A DNA stretch of 64,000 nt from an uncultured Flavobacteriaceae bacterium (GCA_947500435.1 CANMRV010000001.1:682001-746000); one strand, 5' to 3'. Counted from the first letter of the stretch, positions 1-9,559 are shown. A program made the numbers and translations. The notes: generated by a model from the letters alone, not told the origin.

Positions 1-25
1 CCTTTTGCATCGTTTCTAAAGTATA

Positions 26-646
26 TTATTCTTCTTCTGAAGATGCAGCAGGCGCAGCCTCTTCCTCTTTACCTTCTTCAGCAGCAGGTGCTTCCTCAGC
101 AACTTCGGCTACCTCTTCTGCAGCAGGAACTTCTTCCACAGCAGCTTCAGCAACTTCAATCTCACCTTCAGCAACCTCTGGTGCTTCTGGCAACTCAGCT
201 TCCGCGGCTGCAATTGCACGTTTTTCGTTTACTTCTTTTTCAGCTTTTAAAGCTGCAGCTCTAGCTTCCGCCTTCGCTTTGTCCAATCCACCAATTTTAT
301 CAGCAACGGCTTTTTCCTTTTCAGCCATCCAAGCAGCGAATTTTTCTTCCACTTGCTCTTCCGTCAAAGCCCCTTTCCGAAGTCCACCTAATAAGTGATG
401 CTTCAAAAGCACTCCTTTATAAGATAAGATAGCTCTAGCGGTATCAGTTGGTTGTGCGCCATTCTGTAACCATTGTACTGAATTATCTAAATTTACTTCG
501 ATTGTTGCCGGGTTGGTGTTAGGATTGTAGATTCCTAATTTTTCTAAGAATTTACCATCTCTTTTGGCACGCGCATCTGCTGCAACTATCCAATAAAATG
601 GTTTTCCTTTTTTACCGTGTCTTTGTAATCTAATTTTAACTGGCAT
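26..646 (-). CDS. rpsP: 30S ribosomal protein S16 with long acidic C-terminal tail
   Basis: Small-subunit ribosomal protein that helps assemble the 30S particle. Residues 1 to about 85 give a standard S16 fold, opening with [21 protein letters not shown] and continuing through the [10 protein letters not shown] loop. The protein is 206 residues, more than twice the bare S16 length. The rest is a charged helix-prone stretch and then an Ala/Glu-rich low-complexity tail ending in EEE. Extended S16 proteins are common in Bacteroidota, so the tail is a lineage trait and not a fusion error. A Bacteroidota promoter lies about 70 bp upstream on the minus strand. Any downstream operon partner lies outside the window. 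The start is the only one that preserves the conserved N-terminus. Confidence 0.97.
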   Translation of the reverse strand: MPVKIRLQRHGKKGKPFYWIVAADARAKRDGKFLEKLGIYNPNTNPATIEVNLDNSVQWLQNGAQPTDTARAILSYKGVLLKHHLLGGLRKGALTEEQVEEKFAAWMAEKEKAVADKIGGLDKAKAEARAAALKAEKEVNEKRAIAAAEAELPEAPEVAEGEIEVAEAAVEEVPAAEEVAEVAEEAPAAEEGKEEEAAPAASSEEE

Positions 647-715
647 ATCACATTAATTTGTAGGGTGCCCGACCCCGATTATTAATTCTTTGTTTCGCTT
701 TTCTTTAAGCGGATG

Positions 716-748
716 CAAATATAGGATTTCTATTTTAAGTTACAACAA
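716..748 (-). promoter_or_regulatory. Bacteroidota-type promoter for rpsP
   Basis: On the minus strand TATATTTG (716-723) matches the -7 element TAnnTTTG. TTGTTG (743-748) sits at the right distance for the -33 element. The transcript would carry a leader of about 65 nt before the rpsP start at 646. Confidence 0.7.
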
Positions 749-900
749 CATTTTTGGATGAAAAATACTCATTATAGGGTCTGTTAAACATAGATTAAAC
801 CTTGTTAAAATTTATGATTGATGATATTTCTTACGTAACTTAGGGAAAAGCGAGAATGCTTTTTAAATGGAGCTTTGAAAAAAGCCCTGAATCTTAGAGA
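749..900. other. Intergenic spacer between rpsP promoter and sulfatase terminator
   Basis: A/T-rich spacer between two leftward genes. Apart from the promoter at 716-748 and the hairpin at 901-927 I see no open frame, RNA gene or repeat here. Confidence 0.5.
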
Positions 901-930
901 AATCCAGATGTGTGGGGCATCTGGATTTCT
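901..930 (-). terminator. Hairpin downstream of the sulfatase gene
   Basis: A perfect 10-bp inverted repeat, AATCCAGATG (901-910) and CATCTGGATT (918-927), with a 7-nt loop. It lies 20-50 bp beyond the sulfatase stop codon, where a terminator is expected. The T-run is short on both strands, so termination strength is uncertain. Confidence 0.55.
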
Positions 931-949
931 GTATAATATGTTGTATTGA

Positions 950-2377
950 TTACTCTCTTTCGGCCAACTGGTCTTTCCCAGCTACCAATTTCGATTTATG
1001 GGCAAGCACCAATTCTTGAATCTGTTTTAGAATTTCGGGATGTTCTTGAGCAATATTAAATTTTTCAGCAGTGTCATGACTTAGATTGTAAAGAACAGGG
1101 GTTTTATGTTCTTGACGCTCTCCCAATTCACCATAAGCACCTTGTGTGATAAAATGAGCTTTGAAATCACCCAATCTAGCTGCGTAAATTTCTGTGCCTC
1201 TATAATAGAGAACATTCTTTCTTTTACCTGGTTTTCGATTCAGCAAAGTTTCACTCAAATCGACACCGTCAGTAATTCGGTCATCTGGTACTCTTGCTCC
1301 TGCCATACTACTAAAAGTGGTGAATAAATCCATTGTGGAGCCAAGGTCTGTAACCAGTCCTGGTACGATGTTTCCTGGTCCCCAAAAGATGCCGGGTTCT
1401 CGCATGCCACCTTCCCAAGTTGTTCCTTTTCCGGCTCTTAACAATCCGGCGCTTCCACCATTATTTTTAAAAGGTAACCAGGGGCCGTTGTCAGAAGTGA
1501 AAACAACAATGGTATTCCCTGCTAAACCTTCTTCCTCAAGGGCAGACAATATTTTGCCAACCCCATCATCAATTTCCTCAACTACGTCACCATACAATCC
1601 GCGTTCACTCTTACCAGCAGCCTCTTCAGAAACGAAAAGTGGAATATGGGGCAGGTTATGTGCTAAATACACAAAGAAAGGTTGGCCTTTGTTCTTTTTA
1701 ATGAAGGAAACTGTTTCTTCTGAATAACGTTTGGTAATAGAATGTTGATTTGCAGGCCGTTCAATAATCTCAGTATTTCGAAACAGCGGCACGTTAAAAT
1801 GCTCTGTTTTTATGGAGTCATTAGGTTGTTGCCAATATTCCCAATAGGGTAACAATCCTCTAATCATGTCCATATCGTTGGAATAGGGAATGCCAAAATA
1901 ATAATCAAATCCATGATTTGTGGGAAGGTATTCTTCTTTATGGCCTAAATGCCATTTTCCAATAGCGGCAGTTTGGTAACCAACTGTTTTCAATTGCTCG
2001 GCCAAAGTAATTTCGGAAGCCGGTAATCCGTTTTTTGAATCTGGGAAAAGCACTCGATGTGTATTACTTGCCATACCGCTTCGAACAGGAAGTCTACCAG
2101 TTAATAAAGCCGCCCTACTTGGCGTACAAACACTTGCACCAGCGTAAAAGTTTGTCCATTTTTGGCCTTCTTGGGCCATGCGGTCTAGGTTTGGGGTTTT
2201 TATGGTGGGATTTCCGTAGGAGCTTAAGTCTCCATAACCTAGGTCGTCGGCAAAGATGATAACAAAATTTAGAGCTTTCTTTTCTTCATTTGAAATGTCC
2301 GTTTTCCCCTTTTCGTTGTTGCAACTTATGAAAAGTAAGGAGGATAAAATTACAAATATACTGCTGGCGATTTTCAT
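950..2377 (-). CDS. Lipoprotein sulfatase (type I, formylglycine-dependent)
   Basis: Hydrolyses sulfate esters, probably on sulfated glycans or aromatic sulfates, at the cell envelope. An N-terminal lipoprotein signal ends at Cys19 (LLFISC). The catalytic signature C84-T-P-S-R88 is the site for formylglycine modification. The calcium-binding acidic pair is in FADDLGYGD (43-50), and the SDNGP motif lies further on. The length of 475 residues fits arylsulfatase A/GalNAc-6-sulfatase-like S1 sulfatases. It is alone in its transcription unit, with no SusC/D pair or maturase beside it, so the substrate cannot be inferred from context. It is divergent from dnaE, and a hairpin follows its stop codon. 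Confidence 0.93.
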   Translation of the reverse strand: MKIASSIFVILSSLLFISCNNEKGKTDISNEEKKALNFVIIFADDLGYGDLSSYGNPTIKTPNLDRMAQEGQKWTNFYAGASVCTPSRAALLTGRLPVRSGMASNTHRVLFPDSKNGLPASEITLAEQLKTVGYQTAAIGKWHLGHKEEYLPTNHGFDYYFGIPYSNDMDMIRGLLPYWEYWQQPNDSIKTEHFNVPLFRNTEIIERPANQHSITKRYSEETVSFIKKNKGQPFFVYLAHNLPHIPLFVSEEAAGKSERGLYGDVVEEIDDGVGKILSALEEEGLAGNTIVVFTSDNGPWLPFKNNGGSAGLLRAGKGTTWEGGMREPGIFWGPGNIVPGLVTDLGSTMDLFTTFSSMAGARVPDDRITDGVDLSETLLNRKPGKRKNVLYYRGTEIYAARLGDFKAHFITQGAYGELGERQEHKTPVLYNLSHDTAEKFNIAQEHPEILKQIQELVLAHKSKLVAGKDQLAERE

Positions 2378-2614
2378 TGGTTGGATTTTTAGGTGTCCTT
2401 AAATATAAGTAATGTTGATATTACAGGTGAAACTGAAATTTGGAAGTTAATAACTCCTAACAACTACCTTTTTTCAAACTACCTGTTTTGTGTATTTTTA
2501 TCGATACTTTTTACAACACCAAAAGCGCAACTAAAACCCGTTCTCGATACAATTTTTGCATCTTTCGGCTCCGCCCAAGCTGACAAAAATCACTCGAACT
2601 GACATAATAGCTAT

Positions 2615-5600
2615 ATGTATTTAATCTTCGACACCGAAACCACTGGCCTTCCTAAAAACTGGAATGCATCCTATACCGACACCGATAACTGGCCACGCTG
2701 TATTCAGATTGCATGGCAGTTGCATGATGCGATGGGGAATGTTTTGGAGCATCAAGATTATTTGGTGCAACCAGAGGGATTTAATATTCCCTATGATGCT
2801 GAAAAAATTCATGGTATTTCTACGGAATTGGCAGCCCAAAATGGAATTCCTTTAGCTGAGGTTTTAGAGAAGTTCAATGCAGCAATGGCAAAGACCAAGT
2901 TCATTGTTGGTCAAAATGTTGGTTTTGATTTGAACATTATGGGGGCGGAGTTTCATCGTTTGGGTGTTGAAAACCCCTTGCAAGAACTCCCAGTTTTAGA
3001 TACATGTACGGAGGAAACAGCTACGCTTTGTCAAATTCCCGGAGGTCGTGGTGGAAAGTTTAAGCTTCCTACTTTGACGGAATTGCATCAACATCTTTTT
3101 GGGGAACCTTTTGGAGAGGCGCACAACGCGACTGCCGATGTTGAAGCTACAACTCGATGTTTCTTGGAGCTTATCCGAAGAAAGCATTATTCCCTTGAAA
3201 AGTTAGACGTCCAGCCAGATTACTTTGAGAATTTCTCCGAAGCGAATCCACAGACGATTGAGTTAATCGGATTAAAGCATATCAACCTCAAAAAAGCATC
3301 CAAGAAAATTGCCGATGCACTTTGGGAGAAAGATACGGGTGGTGCATCCGAAGAAGAAATCACTGCGAATATTCAATCTCTTGAAGACGCTCCTTTTGCC
3401 CATTTGCATAACCATTCGCAGTTTTCTGTTTTACAGTCCACCATATCTATAAAAGACTTGGTGAAATCCGCTGCAGATGCTAAAATGCCTGCCGTGGCTA
3501 TTACGGACCATGCAAATATGATGGGCGCTTTTCATTTTGTTAAAGCGGTTAAGGCAAATAATGCTGTGGTCAAGGAGCGAAATGCAGAAGCTATTGAAAA
3601 AGGGGAATTGCCAACAGAAACAGAAATCAAACCAATTATCGGTTGTGAATTTTTTGTTTGCGATGACCATACGAATAAGAGTGTAAAAGATTATGGCTAT
3701 CAAATTGTGTTGTTAGCTAAAAATAAAAAAGGGTATCACAATCTGGCCAAAATGTCTTCCATTGCCTATACTGATGGATTTTACTACGTGCCGCGAATTG
3801 ACCGAAATGTTATCGAGCAATACAAAGAAGACATCATTGTGCTCACCGGAAACTTGTATGGCGAAGTACCTGGAAAGATTCTCAATGTAGGCGAAAAACA
3901 AGCAGAGGAGGCTTTAATCTGGTGGAAAGAGCAATTTGGTGACGATTTATATGTCGAAATAATGCGTCATGGGCAGGAAGATGAAGACCGGGTAAATCAA
4001 GTCTTGATTCCGATGGCGAGAAAGCATCAGGTCAAAATGGTGGCGAGCAACAACACGTATTATTGTGCAAAAGAAGATGCTGATGCACACGATATCCTAT
4101 TATGTGTAAAGGATGGTGAAAAGCAGGCCACGCCCATAGGAAGAGGTCGCGGATATCGCTACGGATTGCCGAATCAAGAATACTATTTCAAGTCGCAAGA
4201 CGAGATGAAAGCCTTGTTCAAAGACCTTCCGGAATCTATTTTGAATGTTCAGGAGGTTCTCGATAAAGTTGAGCCTTATGATTTAGCACGAGATGTTCTG
4301 TTGCCAGTGTTTGATATTCCTGAAGAATTTAAAGTAGCCGAAGATGCTGATGGTGGTAACCGGGGTGAAAATGCATATTTGCGTCACATTACTTATGAAG
4401 GCGCTAAAAAAAGGTATGAAGAGATTACGTCTGAAATCAAAGAACGTATTGATTTTGAGTTAGATACTATTAAGAATTCCGGTTACCCGGGATATTTCTT
4501 GATTACCGAAGATTTTATTCGAGAAGCTCGAAATATGGATGTTTCGGTAGGTCCGGGTAGGGGTTCTGCTGCAGGTTCGGTGGTTGCCTATTGTTTGTGG
4601 ATTACGAATATCGACCCCTTAAAGTACAATCTTCTTTTTGAGCGTTTTTTAAATCCGGAACGAGTGTCGATGCCCGATATCGATATTGATTTTGATGATG
4701 AAGGACGCGGTCGCGTGATGGACTATGTAATCCAAAAGTATGGAGCCAACCAAGTAGCTCAAATTATTACCTACGGTACGATGGCCGCAAAGTCATCAAT
4801 TCGTGATACGGCACGTGTGCTGGATTTACCACTTGGAGATTCCGATAGAATTGCCAAGTTGATTCCCACCATGTCAAAACTTAATAAGATTTTTGGCAAG
4901 TCTGATGCAGAACTTAAAAAGCAATTCCGTGCTGACGATTATGATAAGGTAAATCAACTTTTGAATATTGCCGAAGGTGATGATTTAGAAGGGCAAACCT
5001 TAACAATGGCTCGAACGCTTGAAGGTTCTGTTCGAAATACCGGTATTCATGCCTGTGGAGTGATTATTACTCCTGATGATATTACCAACTTTGTCCCGGT
5101 AGCAACTGCGAAGGATTCCGATTTATATGTGACCCAATTCGACAACTCCGTAGTTGAAAGTGCAGGCTTATTAAAGATGGATTTCCTGGGATTGAAAACC
5201 TTGACCTTAATTAAGGACACTGTTAAGATCGTAAAAGCCAAGCATGGTATCGAATTGGTCCCCGATGATTTTCCCTTGGATGATGAAAAAACCTATGAGC
5301 TTTTCCAAAGAGGAGATACTGTAGGGATATTCCAATATGAATCTCCAGGGATGCAGAAGCATATGAAGGATTTAAAACCTTCCGTTTTTGATGATTTGAT
5401 TGCAATGAATGCTTTGTATCGCCCAGGGCCGATGGAATATATTCCGGATTTTATTCAACGTAAAAACGGAATGGCAGAAATCAAGTATGACCTTCCCGAT
5501 ATGGAGGAATATTTGAAAGAAACCTACGGAATTACCGTATACCAAGAGCAAGTGATGTTACTTTCCCAAAAATTGGCAGGTTTCTCGAAAGGTGAGGCGG

Positions 5601-6997
5601 ATGTACTCCGAAAAGCCATGGGAAAAAAGATTTTTGCGGTACTAGCGAAGATGAAACCCAAGTTTTTAGAAGGAGGTGAAGCGAACGGACATCCGACAGA
5701 AACACTTGAAAAAATCTGGAAAGATTGGGAAGCATTTGCCGCTTATGCCTTTAATAAAAGTCACTCAACGTGCTATGCGTATATCGCTTATCAAACGGCC
5801 TATTTAAAGGCGCATTACCCTGCCGAATATATGGCTGCGGTATTGAGCAATAACATGAACGACATTAAGCAGGTGACTTTCTTTATGGAAGAATGTAAGC
5901 GTATGGGGCTTGAAGTTTTAGGTCCTGATGTGAATGAATCGTATTACAAGTTTGCAGTGAATAAAAGAGGAGCGGTTCGTTTCGGAATGGGCGCAATAAA
6001 AGGTGTAGGTCGTTCCGCAGTTGAGACTATTGTAGAGCACCGTAAAAAGGATGGAAATTTCGCCTCAGTCTTTGATTTGGCAAAGCGAATCGATTTGCGT
6101 TCAGCGAATAAAAAGGCATTTGAAAATTTAGCAGTAGCCGGTGGTTTTGATTCTTTCGGAACAACACATCGTGCACAGTATTTCCATACCGAAGGGGATA
6201 GCATCACTTTCCTAGAAAAGGTGATTAAATCGGCTGCAAAGTATCAGGAGAATAAGAATTCTTCCCAAATGGATATGTTCGGTGGAATAAGTGAAGCGCA
6301 GATTCCCGAGCCAGAAGTTCCACCTTGTGAAGAGTGGGGCACGATGGAAAAACTCCGAAGAGAAAAAGAAGTGGTAGGAATTTATATTTCAGGCCATCCC
6401 TTAGATGATTTCAAAACCGAAATTAAAGCCTTTTGCAATGCGAGTATTTCCCATGTCAATGAAATGGAAAACTATGTGAACCGCGAGCTGACTTTAGCTG
6501 GAGTAATCACAGATGTGCAACACCGTATTTCGAAAAACGGAAAAGGATGGGCCATGTTTACCATGGAAGATTATACGGAGTCTTATGAATTTCGAATTTT
6601 TGGGGAGGAGTATTTGAAATTCCGTCATTTCTTGATGATAAACTCTTTCGCCTATGTCAAAATATTTATCAAAGATGGATGGGTCAATCGTGATACGGGT
6701 AAAAAAGGTGACCCACGTATGCAATTCAATAGTTTTATGTTGTTGCAAGAGGTAATGGAAGCCTATGCTAAAAAACTTACTATAAAATTAGACATCAATA
6801 ATCTACAGGAAGAAAGGGTGCGTCAATTGAAAGACACCTTGATTAGCCATAAAGGGAATCACGCTTTGAATTTTGTGGTGTATGAGATGGAAGAAAAAAT
6901 AAAAGTAAATCTGTCTAGCAGAAAACAAAAGGTTCAGATTTCCAGTGAATTATTGCATCAGTTGGAAGAGGATGAGGTGCACTACAAATTGAACTAA
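2615..6997 (+). CDS. dnaE: DNA polymerase III alpha subunit with fused 3'-5' exonuclease
   Basis: Replicative DNA polymerase. Residues 1 to about 185 form a DEDDh proofreading exonuclease (FDTETTGLP at the start, IVGQNVGFDLN, then HNATADVEAT). A PHP domain begins near residue 259 with HLHNHSQFSV. The polymerase core carries VGPGRGSAAGS and the catalytic aspartates in PDIDIDFDDEGRGR near residue 687. A tandem helix-hairpin-helix region follows, then an OB fold near residue 1290. The protein has 1460 residues, against about 1160 for E. coli DnaE, because of the N-terminal exonuclease. This fused layout is common in Bacteroidota. The stop is followed by about 115 bp and then trxA. Confidence 0.97.
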   Translation: MYLIFDTETTGLPKNWNASYTDTDNWPRCIQIAWQLHDAMGNVLEHQDYLVQPEGFNIPYDAEKIHGISTELAAQNGIPLAEVLEKFNAAMAKTKFIVGQNVGFDLNIMGAEFHRLGVENPLQELPVLDTCTEETATLCQIPGGRGGKFKLPTLTELHQHLFGEPFGEAHNATADVEATTRCFLELIRRKHYSLEKLDVQPDYFENFSEANPQTIELIGLKHINLKKASKKIADALWEKDTGGASEEEITANIQSLEDAPFAHLHNHSQFSVLQSTISIKDLVKSAADAKMPAVAITDHANMMGAFHFVKAVKANNAVVKERNAEAIEKGELPTETEIKPIIGCEFFVCDDHTNKSVKDYGYQIVLLAKNKKGYHNLAKMSSIAYTDGFYYVPRIDRNVIEQYKEDIIVLTGNLYGEVPGKILNVGEKQAEEALIWWKEQFGDDLYVEIMRHGQEDEDRVNQVLIPMARKHQVKMVASNNTYYCAKEDADAHDILLCVKDGEKQATPIGRGRGYRYGLPNQEYYFKSQDEMKALFKDLPESILNVQEVLDKVEPYDLARDVLLPVFDIPEEFKVAEDADGGNRGENAYLRHITYEGAKKRYEEITSEIKERIDFELDTIKNSGYPGYFLITEDFIREARNMDVSVGPGRGSAAGSVVAYCLWITNIDPLKYNLLFERFLNPERVSMPDIDIDFDDEGRGRVMDYVIQKYGANQVAQIITYGTMAAKSSIRDTARVLDLPLGDSDRIAKLIPTMSKLNKIFGKSDAELKKQFRADDYDKVNQLLNIAEGDDLEGQTLTMARTLEGSVRNTGIHACGVIITPDDITNFVPVATAKDSDLYVTQFDNSVVESAGLLKMDFLGLKTLTLIKDTVKIVKAKHGIELVPDDFPLDDEKTYELFQRGDTVGIFQYESPGMQKHMKDLKPSVFDDLIAMNALYRPGPMEYIPDFIQRKNGMAEIKYDLPDMEEYLKETYGITVYQEQVMLLSQKLAGFSKGEADVLRKAMGKKIFAVLAKMKPKFLEGGEANGHPTETLEKIWKDWEAFAAYAFNKSHSTCYAYIAYQTAYLKAHYPAEYMAAVLSNNMNDIKQVTFFMEECKRMGLEVLGPDVNESYYKFAVNKRGAVRFGMGAIKGVGRSAVETIVEHRKKDGNFASVFDLAKRIDLRSANKKAFENLAVAGGFDSFGTTHRAQYFHTEGDSITFLEKVIKSAAKYQENKNSSQMDMFGGISEAQIPEPEVPPCEEWGTMEKLRREKEVVGIYISGHPLDDFKTEIKAFCNASISHVNEMENYVNRELTLAGVITDVQHRISKNGKGWAMFTMEDYTESYEFRIFGEEYLKFRHFLMINSFAYVKIFIKDGWVNRDTGKKGDPRMQFNSFMLLQEVMEAYAKKLTIKLDINNLQEERVRQLKDTLISHKGNHALNFVVYEMEEKIKVNLSSRKQKVQISSELLHQLEEDEVHYKLN

Positions 6998-7083
6998 ACA
7001 CAGCGAAACATCAATAAATTCCCTTGATGGCGCAATAGTCAAAACGAATAATACGTTAGTAAGTAAAGCGAACAATATTTGAC

Positions 7084-7091
7084 TAACTTTG
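7084..7091 (+). promoter_or_regulatory. Probable -7 element of trxA promoter
   Basis: TAACTTTG matches TAnnTTTG and lies 23 bp upstream of the trxA start. The -33 element is not clear, so this rests on the -7 box and its position. Confidence 0.5.
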
Positions 7092-7113
7092 TATAATATT
7101 AAAATAAAACAAA

Positions 7114-7431
7114 ATGGCATTAGAAATAACAGATGCGACTTTTGACGAAGTAGTATTAAAAAGTGATAAACCAGTAGTAGTAGATTTTTGGGCAGCATGG
7201 TGTGGACCTTGTAGAATGGTAGGACCTGTAATTGATGAGGTTAGTACTGAATATGAAGGAAAAGCAGTTGTTGGTAAAGTTGATGTCGACGCCAACCAAG
7301 AATTTGCTGCTAAATACGGAGTACGTAATATACCAACTGTGTTGGTATTCAAAGATGGTGAGATTGTGAGTAGACAAGTAGGAGTGTCTCCTAAGAAAGT
7401 TTACACTGACGCTATTGATGCGCTCTTATAG
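7114..7431 (+). CDS. trxA: Thioredoxin
   Basis: Cytoplasmic thiol-disulfide reductase. The 105 residues form a single thioredoxin fold with active site W29-C30-G-P-C33 and the conserved cis-proline in NIPTVLVF. There is no signal peptide, so this is the soluble housekeeping form. It is preceded by its own promoter-like box and followed by a strong intrinsic terminator at 7452-7480, so it is probably transcribed alone. Confidence 0.97.
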   Translation: MALEITDATFDEVVLKSDKPVVVDFWAAWCGPCRMVGPVIDEVSTEYEGKAVVGKVDVDANQEFAAKYGVRNIPTVLVFKDGEIVSRQVGVSPKKVYTDAIDALL

Positions 7432-7451
7432 TAGCTAATAGAATTGATATG

Positions 7452-7480
7452 AAAAGGTTCGGCAATGCCGGACCTTTTTT
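7452..7480 (+). terminator. Intrinsic terminator of trxA
   Basis: AAAAGGTTCGGC (7452-7463) pairs with GCCGGACCTTTT (7467-7478), with one G-T wobble, a 3-nt loop and a trailing T-run. It lies 20 bp after the trxA stop. An upstream in-frame ATG for the next gene (7449) falls at the edge of this hairpin, which argues against that start. Confidence 0.9.
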
Positions 7481-7496
7481 GTTTTATCTTAGTGGT

Positions 7497-8426
7497 ATGA
7501 ATCTGCAATCTGAATTAAATAAAGCCTCCCTTTTTCAAAACCTAGAGTTATTAGCGAATCAGGTTGTGGAAGGATTTATTAGCGGAATTCATAAGAGCCC
7601 ATTTCATGGTTTCTCTGCGGAGTTCGCAGAACACAAAATCTACAATACAGGAGAAAGTACCAAGCACATCGACTGGAAGCTTTTTGCCAAAACTGACAAG
7701 CTTTATACTAAAAGATACGAAGAGGAAACTAATTTGAGATGCCATATGATATTGGATAGTTCCGCTTCAATGTACTATCCAGAAGTAAAGAATCTTGAGC
7801 TGGGAGATTTAAATAAGATAGGATTTGGTGTTTTAGCGATTGCCGCTTTAATGAATATTTTAAAACGTCAACGCGATGCGGTTGGATTAAGTGTTTTTTC
7901 AGATAAATATGACTTTTATTCTTCGGAAAAGGGAAGCGAGCGACACCACCAAATGTTGCTTTCTAAGCTAAGTGAGATTAGTTTAGATACTAAACCAGCC
8001 CAAGAAACCGAAACGTATACCTATCTGCACTTGATTGCTGAAAAGGTAAAGCGAAGGAGTTTGATTTTTCTTTTTACAGATATGTTTCAAACATCTACCG
8101 ATGATGAAAAGTTATTTGATGCATTACGTCATTTAAAGTATAATAAGCACGAAGTGATATTGTTTCACCTATTAGATAAGGAGAAAGAGCAGCACTTTGA
8201 TTTCGAAAATACGCCCAAGCGTTTTTTAGATGTTGAAACAGGGGAGCACATAGATTTATATTCCGAAAACATAAAGGAGGCCTATAATGAGAGCGTTAGC
8301 ACATATTTTGATGAGCTAAAGCTAAAATGCGCCCAGTATAGAATCAAATATGTGGATGTTGATGTTCGTGGCAATTTTTCAAAGGTTTTAAATACCTATT
8401 TAGTGGAGCGTCAAAAATTTCTATGA
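7497..8426 (+). CDS. DUF58 domain protein (MoxR-associated, vWA-like)
   Basis: A DUF58-family protein of 309 residues. The family has a von Willebrand A-like fold and usually works with MoxR AAA+ ATPases in assembling or regulating envelope complexes. The family signature is seen in the N-terminal third (STKHIDWKLFAKT), followed by a MIDAS-like LDSSASM and the TDMF element of the vWA core. No MoxR or BatA/B gene is beside it. I use the ATG at 7497 (MNLQSELNK). The in-frame ATG at 7449 would place 16 extra codons across the trxA terminator. It ends 32 bp before the tRNA-Asp promoter box at 8453-8483. Confidence 0.88.
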   Translation: MNLQSELNKASLFQNLELLANQVVEGFISGIHKSPFHGFSAEFAEHKIYNTGESTKHIDWKLFAKTDKLYTKRYEEETNLRCHMILDSSASMYYPEVKNLELGDLNKIGFGVLAIAALMNILKRQRDAVGLSVFSDKYDFYSSEKGSERHHQMLLSKLSEISLDTKPAQETETYTYLHLIAEKVKRRSLIFLFTDMFQTSTDDEKLFDALRHLKYNKHEVILFHLLDKEKEQHFDFENTPKRFLDVETGEHIDLYSENIKEAYNESVSTYFDELKLKCAQYRIKYVDVDVRGNFSKVLNTYLVERQKFL

Positions 8427-8452
8427 AACGCCTTTAATTTTGATAGAAATAG

Positions 8453-8483
8453 TTTGTGCAATAGAAATAACAATTTATATTTG
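8453..8483 (+). promoter_or_regulatory. tRNA-Asp promoter
   Basis: TTTG (8453-8456), a 19-bp spacer and TATATTTG (8476-8483) make a near-consensus Bacteroidota promoter. Transcription would start about 65 nt before the mature tRNA, so a 5' leader must be removed by RNase P. Confidence 0.75.
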
Positions 8484-8558
8484 CACTCGCTTTACAAAAG
8501 CATTTGAACAAGATTTGAATCCCGCTGTTGCAGGAGTCCTTTAAAAGATAAAATCATT

Positions 8559-8632
8559 GGTCTGGTAGTTCAGTTGGTTAGAATACCTGCCTGTCACGCA
8601 GGGGGTCGCGGGTTCGAGTCCCGTCCAGACCG
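8559..8632 (+). tRNA. tRNA-Asp (anticodon GTC)
   Basis: The 74-nt gene folds as a cloverleaf. The acceptor stem pairs GGTCTGG (8559-8565) with CCAGACC (8625-8631). The anticodon loop CTGTCAC gives anticodon GTC, and the T-arm contains GGTTCGAGTCC. The unpaired base after the acceptor stem is G, the known aspartate identity base. CCA is not encoded. The part from the anticodon onwards is duplicated at 37809-37852, showing that this gene is the integration site of a mobile element. The intact tRNA is kept on the left side. Confidence 0.98.
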
Positions 8633-8634
8633 CT
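8591..8634 (+). repeat. attL: left 44-bp att repeat, within tRNA-Asp
   Basis: The 44 bases from the anticodon loop to two bases past the tRNA end are identical to 37809-37852 in the same orientation. The bases just outside differ at both ends. Such a repeat is the footprint of site-specific recombination into a tRNA 3' half. Confidence 0.95.
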
Positions 8635-8644
8635 CAGTAAAGAT

Positions 8645-8680
8645 AAGCCTTTCAAGCAATTGAAAGGCTTTTTCTTTTTT
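8645..8680 (+). terminator. Intrinsic terminator after tRNA-Asp, inside the element
   Basis: AAGCCTTTCAA (8645-8655) and TTGAAAGGCTT (8660-8670) form a perfect 11-bp stem with a GCAA loop, followed by a T-rich tract. It lies 12 bp after the tRNA but inside the element, so the element supplies the tRNA's present terminator. Confidence 0.92.
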
Positions 8681-8704
8681 ATGGGTACAACATAGGTACA
8701 ACAA
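8681..8704 (+). repeat. Left arm-type repeat (24 bp) of the element
   Basis: These 24 bases are identical, in the same orientation, to 37670-37693 near the right end. The unit contains two GGTACAACA copies 11 bp apart, about one helical turn. Placement just inside both att sites fits recombinase arm-binding sites. Confidence 0.7.
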
Positions 8705-8751
8705 TTCTATTTTCTTTTTTTTATCTTTTTAGGAAATAAAGACGAAAGCGT

Positions 8752-9438
8752 ATGGATAAGTTTACCGACTACTTGGCTAGATTATGGGTTAGTCTTGATG
8801 ATGTTTTAGATAATCTGATAGAAAGACGCATATTAAAAACTATAAATTCTACATTTCTATTTTTGATTGGCTTTATAGCCTTAATAGGTTTTATGATTGC
8901 CGTGTCACCTGCATTCGAATCAATCTTCAATAGAATTATTTTCTTCTTATGTTATGTTCTACTCGCTTTTCTAATTTTAACTAGAGCAATTATTATTGTT
9001 AAAAAGAAGGGGATAAAAGCTCGACGTTTATATCCATTTATTTTTAAAAAACTAGATTTAAATATGGTTGATTTTGACCGTTTAGGATTAGATGCCGAAG
9101 AAAGAATCGATTTTGGTTTATTGTTGAATAGGCGTAAGGTTCAAAATAAAATCAACTTTAAAGAGAAGAGTAAAAGTAAATCTCATGCAAATTATAGAAA
9201 ACTATTCTCTATGTTTCATGTAATAATAGAAAATGGCCTTGAAGAAATTATTGATACTCAAAGGAGGGTTTTTATTGAGATGCTAAACGATTCATTTCTT
9301 ATGAATGGAGATAAACTTAAAGTAAAAACAATGGATTCTAGTTTGTCGACTTGGAAAGGAGAACTGAAAGATTCTAAGTCTTCTGCCAATAAATATATTA
9401 CAGATTACAAATTAATTTTTTCTATTAAGGATAATTAA
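8752..9438 (+). CDS. Hypothetical two-TM membrane protein
   Basis: A 228-residue protein that I do not recognise. Residues about 32-56 and 62-82 are strongly hydrophobic and form a membrane hairpin. After it comes a charged cytoplasmic domain with a basic patch (NFKEKSKSKSHANYRKLF) and no known motif. It is the first gene inside the left end of the element and stands apart from the replication/mobilization operon, which has its own promoter downstream. It could be an element-maintenance or entry-exclusion protein, but nothing in the sequence settles that. The ATG at 8752 is the first in the open frame. Confidence 0.7.
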   Translation: MDKFTDYLARLWVSLDDVLDNLIERRILKTINSTFLFLIGFIALIGFMIAVSPAFESIFNRIIFFLCYVLLAFLILTRAIIIVKKKGIKARRLYPFIFKKLDLNMVDFDRLGLDAEERIDFGLLLNRRKVQNKINFKEKSKSKSHANYRKLFSMFHVIIENGLEEIIDTQRRVFIEMLNDSFLMNGDKLKVKTMDSSLSTWKGELKDSKSSANKYITDYKLIFSIKDN

Positions 9439-9473
9439 AGCAAAAAAATAGGATAATAACGATTATGCTATTG

Positions 9474-9502
9474 TTTGCTCGCTTTCTGGCGTCATATGTT
9501 TG
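9474..9502 (+). promoter_or_regulatory. Promoter of the replication/mobilization operon
   Basis: TTTG (9474-9477), a 17-bp spacer and TATGTTTG (9495-9502) match the Bacteroidota promoter. It lies about 58 bp upstream of the HTH gene at 9560, which heads a same-strand series of six genes. Confidence 0.65.
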
Positions 9503-9559
9503 CATTGCGCAACACAAGTAAAAGCTTTTACTCATCATTAATTTCTAAAACACGAAACT

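Noticed and set aside
26..300. Long plus-strand frame rich in Gln and Leu opposite rpsP
   Set aside because: It is the complement of the Ala/Glu-rich tail of S16; low-complexity coding often gives open antisense frames.
7449..7496. Upstream in-frame ATG for the DUF58 gene
   Set aside because: It would be translated from within the trxA terminator, and the added residues do not belong to the family.
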